Positions 7,867-15,912 of a stretch of DNA of 40,709 bases are shown piece by piece. Numbering within the stretch: position 1 is the stretch's first letter; each line of letters starts with the position of its first letter. A program made the position numbers and the translations under genes. Origin of the DNA: RUG14130 sp045598325 (lineage in GTDB: Bacteria > Bacillota > Clostridia > Christensenellales > Aristaeellaceae); the NCBI GenBank assembly GCA_045598325.1, contig JAZLLT010000101.1, forward strand, positions 1 to 40,709. The letters are read 5' to 3'. Under the pieces are notes generated by a model, which had not been told where the DNA came from, searched no databases, and saw nothing but the letters and a program-made list of their open reading frames with translations.

Positions 7867-8112
7867 ATGGTTTCAAGAACAATGCGCTACGATTGCACGG
7901 GAATGAAGGCTGCTTTGGAGAATCGCAACTCCAATGTGACTTCACAGGAACAGATCGGATCAGACATACTTGAACAATACGATCTCGATCCGTGGAGACA
8001 GCAGCCCTCGAAGCACTTCCACCCCATCTTCAAACAGTTAGGTGTATGTTCAATCAAACAAACTTACTTTCTGCCGATGCGCCCTTGCAAATCCCTGCTT
8101 TTTGGCATATAA
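7867..8112 (+). CDS. Doubtful small ORF between tRNA-Ser and the CRISPR locus
   Basis: 81 codons from an ATG at 7867, with a GGGAG about 10 bases upstream. The translation (MVSRTMRYDCTGMKAALE at the start) has an even amino-acid mix up to about residue 60, and then runs over the cas promoter (8085-8113), which argues against an intact gene. I do not recognise it. Except for this ORF and the promoter, the stretch 7751-8192 holds nothing I can name. Confidence 0.3.
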   Translation: MVSRTMRYDCTGMKAALENRNSNVTSQEQIGSDILEQYDLDPWRQQPSKHFHPIFKQLGVCSIKQTYFLPMRPCKSLLFGI

Positions 8113-8113
8113 T
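8085..8113 (+). promoter_or_regulatory. Likely cas operon promoter
   Basis: TTGCAA (8085-8090), 17-bp spacer and TATAAT (8108-8113). A start near 8120 would give cas9 a 5' leader of about 225 bases that crosses the full tracrRNA gene in antisense. No better plus-strand promoter is seen between tracrRNA and cas9. Confidence 0.6.
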
Positions 8114-8192
8114 GAATGCGTGGGATTAGGTCTCTTTGAGTGGAATGCGGTCGTGAATCTGATTGCTGATGAAGAGCATTCTTGCAATATGC

Positions 8193-8217
8193 AAAAAGAA
8201 AGCTCCCTCTCGGGAGC
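8193..8217 (-). terminator. tracrRNA terminator hairpin
   Basis: A 6-bp stem at 8202-8217 with a GAGA tetraloop, followed on the minus strand by TTTCTTTTT. It is also the last stem of the tracrRNA. Confidence 0.9.
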
Positions 8218-8309
8218 ACTCGCACACACTGTGCGGCCGGTCGAGCCGGCGGTTTCGGAAAACCGTTATTTGAACTTGTAGTGCAATTCCATAGGGGTCT
8301 GTGGACTGC
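8193..8309 (-). ncRNA. tracrRNA
   Basis: The minus-strand RNA of about 117 bases pairs with the CRISPR repeat. Plus-strand 8268-8300 holds the anti-repeat. The upper stem is 23 bp (8278-8300) with one G:U pair, the bulge is AAGU (8274-8277) facing GA of the repeat, and the lower stem UCAAAU (8268-8273) pairs with GUUUGA. These are the same sizes and bases as the bulged duplex of S. pyogenes. Then come a stem CGGUUU-UCCG-AAACCG in the nexus position (alternatively GCCGG/CCGGC), a stem CGCACA-GUG-UGUGCG, and the terminator GCUCCC-GAGA-GGGAGC with a U-tract. The tracrRNA guides RNase III processing of crRNA and loading into Cas9. Confidence 0.92.
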
Positions 8310-8315
8310 ATAATT

Positions 8316-8344
8316 AATATATCACGAACCGGAGGATTTGTCAA
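8316..8344 (-). promoter_or_regulatory. tracrRNA promoter overlapping the cas9 start
   Basis: A consensus TTGACA (8339-8344), exactly 17 bp, and TATATT (8316-8321) predict a start at G8309. The -35 box lies between the cas9 ribosome site (8331-8336) and its ATG (8346). Confidence 0.85.
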
Positions 8345-8345
8345 T

Positions 8346-11300
8346 ATGAAGAACCAAGAATTCTATCTGGGATTGGATATCGGTACGGATTCCGTGGGGT
8401 ATGCAGTGACAGATACCTCTTACTCGCTTCTAAAATTCCGCGGGGAACCGGCATGGGGCGTTACTTTGTTTGATGAGGCACAGCTCAACGCAGAACGTCG
8501 TGGTTTCCGTACTGCTCGCCGACGCCTTGATCGCAGACAGCAGAGGGTACGGCTGATACAGGAACTTTTCGCTCCGGCTATTTCGAAAATCGATCCGGAG
8601 TTCTTCATGCGCATCATGAAAAGCAGCCTGTGCAGAGACGACAAGGATAATCACTACACCCTGTTTGATGATGCTGCGTTTTGCGATAAAGACTATAATA
8701 AACTTTATCCTACGATCCACCATCTGATACATGAGCTTATGACGAGCAATGAACCTCATGATGTACGGCTCATCTATATTGCCTGCGCGTGGCTTGCTGC
8801 GCATCGCGGTCACTTTTTGAGTGACATTTCAATGGGTAATATTGCCAACATCAATGAGTTTTCATCTGTTTGGGCAGAGTTCAATGCGTATTTCAAAAAT
8901 GAGAGCACGGAGATTGTACTCCCGTGGGACGAGGAGAATCCGGTAAGTGTTTCCGAGGCGATCCGTCTCAAAAAGAACATCACGGCAAAATATAAGGCGC
9001 TTTGCTGCGCACTCTATTCAGATGGGAAATCCGTCAAGACCATAGATGGGTTCCCTTATAACTGTGAGGTCCTCTTCAAGGGCATCTGCGGCGCAAAAAT
9101 CGACTGCGCTAAGCTCTTCGAATGTGATGAGTACAAAGAAGTCGAGTCTTTCTCATTATCGGATGATGATGAAAAACTGGAAGAAGTCTTTGAGAAAGTC
9201 GGCGATGATGCGGGGCTTTTGATTCAAATGAAGAAGCTCTATGACTGGGCGCTGCTTGCGGATATCCTTGCGGGAGCGGGGAAGATATCCGAGGCAAAAG
9301 TGCACATCTATAATACACATACGGAGGACCTCAAGAATTTAAAATACATCATCAGGAAATATATTCCCGATGCGTATAAGGATATTTTCGATGCGGCAGG
9401 TTTGCCTAATTATGCTGCGTATACTGCACATTGGACGAAACAGCCCGCCAATGAAAGGAAAAAAGTCAATAAGTTCCTCTTCTCCGACTGGCTCAAGAAG
9501 CAACTCGAAGCCATAAAGCAGCCGGATGCGGAAGATGAAGCTATACTTGCCGATATGCGCGATCGCCTTTCTGCCTATTGCTTCCTGCCGAAGCAGCATG
9601 ATACGGATAACCGCGTTATTCCTTACCAACTCTATTTATATGAGCTGGATCTGCTGCTTGGAAAAGCTTCTGCTTATCTTCCTTTCCTTGCCGCAAAAGA
9701 TGAGGATGGCTTGACCGTTGCCGATAAAATCAAATCGGTTTTCACATTCCGCATTCCTTATTATGTGGGCCCCTTGAACCATGCATCCGCTAAGTCTTGG
9801 TTTGCCAGAAAAGCAAGCGGCGCAATCCTGCCCTGGAATTTTGACAAGATGGTGGACAGAGATGCCAGCGAGAGGGAGTTCATCCGCAGAATGACCGGCT
9901 GCTGTACATATCTTCCTTCTGAAAAAGTCATACCGAAGGATTCTCTGCTTTATCACCGTTTTGAGGTGCTCAACGAGATCAACAATTTGAAAGTGGATGG
10001 CAAGCCGATCTCTGTAAGAGCCAAGCAGACAGTATTTACGCGTTTTGAAGACAAGAAAAAGGTCACGGTTAAAGACATCCGCGAATGCCTCCTGATCAAC
10101 AACTATATGCAGAAGGATTCTGTCCTTTCCGGTGTAGACACGGTGATCAAATCCGATTTGAAGCCGCAGCATGATTTCCATCGGCTGCTTTCTCTGCGTA
10201 TCCTCACAGAAGAAGACATAGAAAAAATCATTCTGCAAATCACCTGTACCGAAGACAAGGCCAGATTGAAGGCATATCTGACCCGTGAATTCCCTGCTTT
10301 ATCCGACGCGGACATCAAGTATATCAGTCGCCTGAACTATAAGGATTTCGGACGTCTTTCGACCAGATTCCTGACCGGGCTTCAGGGTGTTGAGAAGGAA
10401 ACAGGGGAAGTCTTTACTGTCATGCGGGCACTATGGGAGACCAACAATAATCTGATGGAACTCCTGTCCGACAGGTTCACATTCAAAGATGAAATCGAGA
10501 GCGCTGCGAAAGAACACTATGCGGAACATCCTGCTTCTCTTTCGGACCGGCTCTCCGATATGTACCTGTCCAACGCAGTCAAGCGCCCGGTCATGCGTGC
10601 GCTTGAAATCACGCGCGAAGTGGCGAAGGCCTTCGGCACTCCATCCAAGGTATTTGTGGAGATGACTCGCGGTGCTACCGAGGATCAGAAGCATAAGCGA
10701 ACCGTTTCCAGATCCGAACAGATCAAAGCGTTGTATGCGACCTGCGAAGAAGATACCCGTGAGTTGGAAAAGCAGCTCGAAAGCTATGGCGATTCTGCGG
10801 ATACGCTTCTGCAGAGCGACCGTCTGTTCCTGTACTATATGCAGTTGGGCAGGTGTATGTATACCGGACAAGCCATTGATCTTACAAAGCTGAAGGACGG
10901 AACATACAACATCGAGCATATCTATCCTCAATCCAAGGTGAAGGATGACAGCATCCTGAACAATGAGGTACTGGTCCTTTCTACGGTGAATGGGCAGAAG
11001 TCTGATCAATACCCGATTGACGCGGATATTCGTATTCGTATGCACAATTTCTGGTCCATGCTTCTTGGCTCCCACCTCATCACCGATGAAAAGTTTAAAC
11101 GTTTGACCCGCTTTACCCCCTTTACCGAAGAGGAGGAAATGGGCTTTATCAATCGTCAGCTCACCGAAACTTCTCAGTCTGTGAAAGCGGTTGCGCAGCT
11201 GCTCAAGGAGGCATATCCAGATACGGAGGTCGTTTATGTGAAGGCACGGCTCACCTCCGAATTCCGTCAGGAGTTTGAACTGCTGAAGTCCCGAACTTTC

Positions 11301-12401
11301 AACGATCTGCATCACGCGAAGGACGCCTATCTCAATATCGTGACCGGCAATGTTTATGATATGAAGTTCAGCAAGCGCTGGTTCAGCTTGAGTGAAAAGT
11401 ATAATGTACAGGTCAAATCTCTCTTTACACATGATTTGATCCGTGGCGGAAAGACTATTTGGAATCCCTGTATGCTTAATCTTGTCAGAAAGACGGTTTG
11501 CAGGAATAACGCGCACATGACGAAGTATGCATATATCAAGAAGAGCGGACTGTTCGATCAGATGCCCGTGAAGGCAGCTGCCGGTCTGGTACCCCTCAAA
11601 GCAGGAATTCCGACGGAGAAGTATGGAGGTTATAATAGACCTTCTATTGCCTTCTTCATGCCGGTCAGGTACAGCGTCGGAAAAAAGAGTGATGTGATGA
11701 TTATGTCCGTGGAGGCAATGTATTCGGACAGGGTACTATCGGATACAGAGTTTGCTGCTCAATATGCCGCCGTACACCTTGAAAAAATCCTCGGGAAACC
11801 CGTGCAAGTCGTTTCTTTCCCACTTGGCATAAAGCCGATGAAGGTCAACACCGTGCTGTCTCTGGATGGATTCCGTGTGTGCATAGCCGGCAGTGCAGGT
11901 GGTGGCAAATGCTTGATTGCAGCCCCTTTCATGTCGTTCAGCGAATCACATGAAATAGAGACCTATGTCAAATGTCTCGAAATGTTTGTTGAAAAGCTGA
12001 CCAAGAATAACCATCACCGTTATGATGCGGCCTATGATAGGGTGACAGTAGAAGGAAACATCAGGCTCTATGATATTTACATGAATAAACTTAGCGACAG
12101 TATCTATTCGAAGCGCCCAAATTGCCCGTTGACCACACTTATTGATGGCAGAGAGAAATTCATTTCTCTTGATGTGGTTGATCAGGCAAAAGTACTTTTG
12201 AATATCCATAATGTCTTCGGTCGTGTATCGTCCGGCTGTGATCTTTCGGCTGTTGGTGGTGTTTCTCGTGCTGCAGCGACGGTTAGTTTCAGCGCCAATA
12301 TGTCAAACTGGAAGAAAAACTATAAGGATGTCCGCATCATCCGTTCTTCCGCTTCCGGTTTGTGGGAATCGGAGTCCGGTAATCTGCTGGAACTTGTATG
12401 A
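8346..12401 (+). CDS. cas9: Type II-A CRISPR-associated endonuclease Cas9
   Basis: 1351 residues, close to the 1368 of S. pyogenes Cas9. The ATG at 8346 is chosen because GGAGGA lies 9 bases upstream; a GTG at 8301 lacks a ribosome site and lies in the anti-repeat/promoter area. RuvC-I is YLGLDIGTDSVGYAV with D11; an arginine-rich bridge helix follows (RTARRRLDRRQQRV); RuvC-II is VFVEMTRG with E772; the HNH motif is IEHIYPQS with H858 and a likely N882; RuvC-III is HHAKDAYLN with H989 and D993. All key catalytic residues seem intact, so it should cut both DNA strands. The C-terminal PAM-reading part is present, but the PAM cannot be read from sequence. Its stop overlaps the cas1 start. Confidence 0.97.
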   Translation: MKNQEFYLGLDIGTDSVGYAVTDTSYSLLKFRGEPAWGVTLFDEAQLNAERRGFRTARRRLDRRQQRVRLIQELFAPAISKIDPEFFMRIMKSSLCRDDKDNHYTLFDDAAFCDKDYNKLYPTIHHLIHELMTSNEPHDVRLIYIACAWLAAHRGHFLSDISMGNIANINEFSSVWAEFNAYFKNESTEIVLPWDEENPVSVSEAIRLKKNITAKYKALCCALYSDGKSVKTIDGFPYNCEVLFKGICGAKIDCAKLFECDEYKEVESFSLSDDDEKLEEVFEKVGDDAGLLIQMKKLYDWALLADILAGAGKISEAKVHIYNTHTEDLKNLKYIIRKYIPDAYKDIFDAAGLPNYAAYTAHWTKQPANERKKVNKFLFSDWLKKQLEAIKQPDAEDEAILADMRDRLSAYCFLPKQHDTDNRVIPYQLYLYELDLLLGKASAYLPFLAAKDEDGLTVADKIKSVFTFRIPYYVGPLNHASAKSWFARKASGAILPWNFDKMVDRDASEREFIRRMTGCCTYLPSEKVIPKDSLLYHRFEVLNEINNLKVDGKPISVRAKQTVFTRFEDKKKVTVKDIRECLLINNYMQKDSVLSGVDTVIKSDLKPQHDFHRLLSLRILTEEDIEKIILQITCTEDKARLKAYLTREFPALSDADIKYISRLNYKDFGRLSTRFLTGLQGVEKETGEVFTVMRALWETNNNLMELLSDRFTFKDEIESAAKEHYAEHPASLSDRLSDMYLSNAVKRPVMRALEITREVAKAFGTPSKVFVEMTRGATEDQKHKRTVSRSEQIKALYATCEEDTRELEKQLESYGDSADTLLQSDRLFLYYMQLGRCMYTGQAIDLTKLKDGTYNIEHIYPQSKVKDDSILNNEVLVLSTVNGQKSDQYPIDADIRIRMHNFWSMLLGSHLITDEKFKRLTRFTPFTEEEEMGFINRQLTETSQSVKAVAQLLKEAYPDTEVVYVKARLTSEFRQEFELLKSRTFNDLHHAKDAYLNIVTGNVYDMKFSKRWFSLSEKYNVQVKSLFTHDLIRGGKTIWNPCMLNLVRKTVCRNNAHMTKYAYIKKSGLFDQMPVKAAAGLVPLKAGIPTEKYGGYNRPSIAFFMPVRYSVGKKSDVMIMSVEAMYSDRVLSDTEFAAQYAAVHLEKILGKPVQVVSFPLGIKPMKVNTVLSLDGFRVCIAGSAGGGKCLIAAPFMSFSESHEIETYVKCLEMFVEKLTKNNHHRYDAAYDRVTVEGNIRLYDIYMNKLSDSIYSKRPNCPLTTLIDGREKFISLDVVDQAKVLLNIHNVFGRVSSGCDLSAVGGVSRAAATVSFSANMSNWKKNYKDVRIIRSSASGLWESESGNLLELV

Positions 12402-13270
12402 GTTATCGCAATGTAATCATTACAAAGCGCTGCAAGCTGGATACAAAAATGGGGTATCTGGTCATACGGGATGAAAACATGAAGCGTATATTTCTGGATG
12501 AAATTGATACGCTCATGCTGGAAAATCCGGCTGTATCACTGACCGGGTGTCTCATCGAAGAACTCACGAATCGCAAAATCAAGCTCATCTTCTGCGATAA
12601 GTCTCATAGCCCCATTGCCGAAACCGTAGCGTGTCACGGAAGTCATGACAGTTCTTTGAAAATCAGGATGCAGTCAGCGTGGACGGATGAAATAAAAGGA
12701 CAGGCATGGCAGCGGATTGTATCGCGAAAAATCCATATGCAGATGGAATTCCTGCGGGAACTGGGGTGTGAACGCGAAACGGTTCTGCTTACCGGTTATG
12801 AGCAAACGGTCCTTCCACACGATTCAACAAACCGCGAAGGTCAAGCGGCAAAGGTGTATTTCGATGCGTTGTTCGGAATGGATTTTACCCGTACGGAAGA
12901 ATCTCCTGTTAATGCGTCGCTTAACTATGGTTATACTATGCTCAATTCCGCTTTCAATCGGGAAATCGTTGCAAATGGCTACCTGACGCAAATCGGTATC
13001 TTCCATGACAATATGTTCAATCACTTCAACCTTACCAGCGATATCATGGAACCGTTTCGTATATTGGTTGATCGGATGGTTTACAAAATGAATCCGCAGC
13101 AATTTGACAAGGAAGAACGCCATGCTCTTTGGAGGTTGTTCTCTGAAGCTGTCAGTTACAAGGGGAATATCCAGTTGGTTTCTGCGGCGATTCGCCTTTA
13201 TACGAAAAATGTGCTGGATTGTATTTCAAATGGGAAACCCGACGATATCGTGTTTTATGAGAACATATGA
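12398..13270 (+). CDS. cas1: Cas1 integrase (type II-A)
   Basis: 290 residues. The ATG overlaps the cas9 TGA (ATGA), implying coupled translation. Cas1 metal ligands are present: E147 in NREGQAAKVYFDALFG, H203 in GIFHDNMFN and E218 in SDIMEPFR. With Cas2 it forms the complex that inserts new spacers at the leader end of the array; in type II-A systems Csn2 and Cas9 also take part. Length and motifs are normal. Confidence 0.97.
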   Translation: MSYRNVIITKRCKLDTKMGYLVIRDENMKRIFLDEIDTLMLENPAVSLTGCLIEELTNRKIKLIFCDKSHSPIAETVACHGSHDSSLKIRMQSAWTDEIKGQAWQRIVSRKIHMQMEFLRELGCERETVLLTGYEQTVLPHDSTNREGQAAKVYFDALFGMDFTRTEESPVNASLNYGYTMLNSAFNREIVANGYLTQIGIFHDNMFNHFNLTSDIMEPFRILVDRMVYKMNPQQFDKEERHALWRLFSEAVSYKGNIQLVSAAIRLYTKNVLDCISNGKPDDIVFYENI

Positions 13271-13587
13271 GCTATCGTTTTATGAGATTGATTGTGATGT
13301 TTGACCTACCTACCGTTACAATGGAAGATAGGCGAAATTACACCCAGTTCCGAAAACTGCTGGTCAAGAGTGGCTTCATCATGCTGCAGGAATCTGTATA
13401 CACGAAACTGATGGTGACACCATCGGTAAAGACGGCAGTTTTACAGAACCTGCGAAAAAACAAACCGCCCAAAGGATTGGTATGTGCCCTTGAAGTGACG
13501 GAAAAACAATTTGCCGGTATGAACTACATATCGGGCGAATACCACACGGATGTGCTTGATACAGACGAAAGACTGGTGATTTTATGA
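13267..13587 (+). CDS. cas2: Cas2 (type II-A)
   Basis: 106 residues, with an ATGA overlap with cas1. The N-terminal strand MRLIVMFDLPT carries the conserved Asp of the ferredoxin-like Cas2 fold (D13), followed by a helix (YTQFRKLLVKSGF) and the strand LQESVYTKLM. Cas2 bridges two Cas1 dimers during spacer integration; nuclease activity is not needed for that role. Confidence 0.96.
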   Translation: MSYRFMRLIVMFDLPTVTMEDRRNYTQFRKLLVKSGFIMLQESVYTKLMVTPSVKTAVLQNLRKNKPPKGLVCALEVTEKQFAGMNYISGEYHTDVLDTDERLVIL

Positions 13588-14252
13588 AATTCACCCACCC
13601 GCAGATCGACAGGATTTTCGATACGAATCGCGGAAAAGTCAATACGGTCGTGGTTGAAAATCAACGATTTTTAGCTGAACTGCTGCGCGATATAACCTCA
13701 CAGTTGCAGGGATTTGATGGTCAATGGATTGTTTCCGAAGATGAAACGATATTGCCTTTTCATCACGCTGTGGAACTGCTGGATGTTTTCGTACCATTTG
13801 AACTTAACAGAAAGCCGCTGATTACAAAACTGTGTGCGGCACTCGAAAAATGTGCGATCTCACCTGAAGTGTTTGAAAAGACAGGCGAAATACTGACCAG
13901 CGTTACCGAGTATATGGATACATTGGCGTTTGAGTTCCCGAATGATATTGTATTTCCGAAGGTCAATATTGGTTCCATCATCAAAGGGGCCTCTCCCGAA
14001 TTCCGTGATGATTATGACAGCATCGGCGAGAAGGTGATTGATTATTTCGAACTGGTTCATCAATTTGACCGGGACAAACTGTTCATCACGCTGAACCTTC
14101 GTTCCTTCATTGATGATGAAGAGATGGAGCGTTTTATGAAAACGGTTTTGAACCACGGGTATCATGTGATCATGCTGGAATCTTCGGATCGCACAAGACT
14201 GTCATCAGAATATCGTCTTGTTATCGATGAGGATCTTTGCGAAATCGATTGA
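13584..14252 (+). CDS. csn2: Csn2, type II-A adaptation protein
   Basis: 222 residues, the usual short Csn2 length, with an ATGA overlap with cas2. It opens MKFTHPQIDRIF and contains a long stretch similar to Csn2 (ENQRFLAELLRDI, PFELNRKPLITKL, LFITLNLRSFIDDEE, HVIMLESSDR). Csn2 forms a ring-shaped tetramer that binds DNA ends and is needed for spacer acquisition. Its presence fixes the subtype as II-A. It is last in the four-gene operon, directly ahead of the array leader. Confidence 0.93.
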   Translation: MKFTHPQIDRIFDTNRGKVNTVVVENQRFLAELLRDITSQLQGFDGQWIVSEDETILPFHHAVELLDVFVPFELNRKPLITKLCAALEKCAISPEVFEKTGEILTSVTEYMDTLAFEFPNDIVFPKVNIGSIIKGASPEFRDDYDSIGEKVIDYFELVHQFDRDKLFITLNLRSFIDDEEMERFMKTVLNHGYHVIMLESSDRTRLSSEYRLVIDEDLCEID

Positions 14253-14370
14253 TTTTCTCGTTTTGTTATGATATAGTTTAGTCGGAATGTTTGAGACGCT
14301 TATTCAAGCCCATATTGCGCGGTTTGTAGGCCGAAATGCGACTGATTTTGATCAGATGCGGCAATTTGAG
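14253..14370 (+). promoter_or_regulatory. CRISPR leader with array promoter and anchoring motif
   Basis: 118 bases between csn2 and the first repeat. It has an extended -10 (TGTTATGAT, 14264-14272) without a clear -35, which would start pre-crRNA near 14279. Its last seven bases are ATTTGAG (14364-14370), the leader-end sequence known to direct Cas1-Cas2 integration in many type II-A systems. It therefore marks the left end as the active, newest end of the array. Confidence 0.75.
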
Positions 14371-14933
14371 GTTTGAGAGTAGTGTAATTCCATAGGGGTC
14401 TCAAACATTTGCGAAGTCGATTGGTTTGATGTGCATGTTTGAGAGTAGTGTAATTCCATAGGGGTCTCAAACGGTGGCGATCTGCTCGGCTTCGCTCATC
14501 TCGTTTGAGAGTAGTGTAATTCCATAGGGGTCTCAAACCGTCCCGCTTGTCGATCACATACACCAGCGGTTTGAGAGTAGTGTAATTCCATAGGGGTCTC
14601 AAACAAGGCCACCTCGCTCAACCGCACGCCGGTAGTTTGAGTGTAGTGTAATTCCATAGGGGTCTCAAGCCCAATCAAAAGCGGATGGCGCACAGATGAA
14701 GTTTGAGAGTAGTGTAATTCCATAGGGGTCTCAAACTAAGCAATGGCTAAGGAAATCAGAGGATACGTTTGAGAGTAGTGTAATTCCATAGGGGTCTCAA
14801 ACCCCTTGCTTTCCACAAATTCCGCTTCATCGTTTGAGAGTAGTGTAATTCCATAGGGGTCTCAAACGACCGAAGGACCGTTGAGCGGCTTGTACGGGTT
14901 TGAGAGTAGTGTAATTCCATAGGGGTCTCAAAC
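14371..14933 (+). CRISPR. Type II-A CRISPR array, 9 repeats and 8 spacers
   Basis: Repeats are 36 bases, beginning GTTTGAGAGTAGTG and ending GGGGTCTCAAAC, with starts at 14371, 14437, 14503, 14569, 14635, 14701, 14767, 14832 and 14898. Spacers are 30 bases, except the seventh (14803-14831), which is 29. All repeats are identical except the fifth, which has two changes (A to T at position 8, A to G at position 35). The last repeat is intact. Orientation comes from pairing with the tracrRNA and from the leader-end motif. All spacers differ from one another. The complement of spacer 4 (14605-14634) encodes TGVRLSEVA, like box I of tyrosine recombinases. Confidence 0.98.
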
Positions 14934-15176
14934 TGTGCCTATATCGAGCTCAGTCAGCGGGAATGACCGGGCGAAAGCATGAAAACAAAGAGATCCCCTT
15001 TTTATAGATTCGTCAAAGACAAAATATAACAATAACAAGCCCCATCCTACCGCGAGCTGACCGGGCAGGGCTGATAAACTGTCCGCTCGGGAAAAACAGT
15101 AGCCATATTGACAAGTCATTCGTATATTACGGTGTACGGCAAACAATGAACGACAGATGAAAAGGAGATAACGATA
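14934..15176. other. Gap after the CRISPR array
   Basis: No gene found. There is a TTGACA at 15108-15113 but no good -10 at the right distance (TATATT lies only 9 bases on). AAAGGAG at 15161-15167 is the ribosome site of the next gene. The promoter of the small-protein cluster should lie here but cannot be named. Confidence 0.5.
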
Positions 15177-15566
15177 ATGGAAAACAAGAAGCAGCTGAAC
15201 CGGGGAGAGAATAAGGAGATCGAAAACATGAACGGAAATCTTGATGAGAAGAACAGCGGCGAAGAACGGATCCTGAACGACGAATTGATGGCCAAGGTCA
15301 CGGGCGGCGAAATCACGGAAGGTTGGATCTTCACCGGCTCGTTTGTGTGCCCCCTGTGCGGCCAGAATCACCGCTTCAAGTTTGCGCCGGGAGACATCAT
15401 GCATGGGTATCATTTCGATTTCGTCGATGAAGGCAACCACTGCGGGAAGATCGATTACTTGTATGATGTCAAATCCGTCAACTTCGAAACGAAAACCGGT
15501 ATCGTAGAGATGAGAACGACCGATGCCGACCTGGTGAGCACAGTCTTCTTTATCGTCGGCATGTGA
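15177..15566 (+). CDS. Small cysteine-motif protein with double-glycine leader (cluster member 1)
   Basis: 129 residues from the ATG at 15177 (AAAGGAG, 9-base gap). A second in-frame ATG at 15228 also has a good site (AAGGAG, 9-base gap), giving a shorter leader of normal length. The leader ends NDELMAKVTGG. The core starts EITEGWIFTGSFVCPLCGQNH and has one more HCG, so a metal site of C, C, H and C is possible; the rest is beta-rich (FDFVDEGNHCGKIDYLYDV) and ends with a hydrophobic strand. No known family is recognised. It is the first of four consecutive plus-strand genes whose proteins share the ELxKV(T/N)GG leader. Confidence 0.7.
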   Translation: MENKKQLNRGENKEIENMNGNLDEKNSGEERILNDELMAKVTGGEITEGWIFTGSFVCPLCGQNHRFKFAPGDIMHGYHFDFVDEGNHCGKIDYLYDVKSVNFETKTGIVEMRTTDADLVSTVFFIVGM

Positions 15567-15595
15567 TCTCACGGTAAATGAGATAGCAAGAGACG

Positions 15596-15781
15596 ATGCG
15601 GAACAAGATAATGGAAATGAATGATAATGAGCTCCGGAAGGTAAACGGTGGGATGAAGATTATTGTAATCAAGGCTTCGCAGAAACCGTCGAATATGTCC
15701 GTTGAGAATCAAGGCACCCCAACTGAAAGCCCCCGATCCGATTGGAAAACCAATACTCCCGGCTGGAACCAATGGTTTTGA
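15596..15781 (+). CDS. Short peptide with double-glycine leader (cluster member 2)
   Basis: 61 residues from the ATG at 15596; a start at 15611 is also possible, and neither has a strong ribosome site. The leader is MEMNDNELRKVNGG. The core of about 42 residues begins MKIIVIKASQKP, has no cysteine, is rich in Ser, Pro, Thr and Asn, and ends in an aromatic tail, DWKTNTPGWNQWF. This is the member most like a bacteriocin or signalling peptide. It lies 29 bases after member 1. Confidence 0.55.
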   Translation: MRNKIMEMNDNELRKVNGGMKIIVIKASQKPSNMSVENQGTPTESPRSDWKTNTPGWNQWF

Positions 15782-15912
15782 TTCAGACAAATACGCACCT
15801 GCAAACAGGCAAGTGATATAACAAGATACAATGCGCAATCAGTGATTGCATATTGGTATGAAACATAGGCTATTGTGAAAAGAACAGGGAATGGAAAAGG
15901 GAGCAAGAGCGG

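Noticed and set aside
10431..11516. 361-codon minus-strand ORF inside cas9
   Set aside because: Opposite the HNH and RuvC-III coding part; no start signal and no domain.
14300..14723. Minus-strand ORFs within the CRISPR array
   Set aside because: They arise because a 36+30 base unit is divisible by three; the repeated ETPMELHY-type peptide is the array itself.
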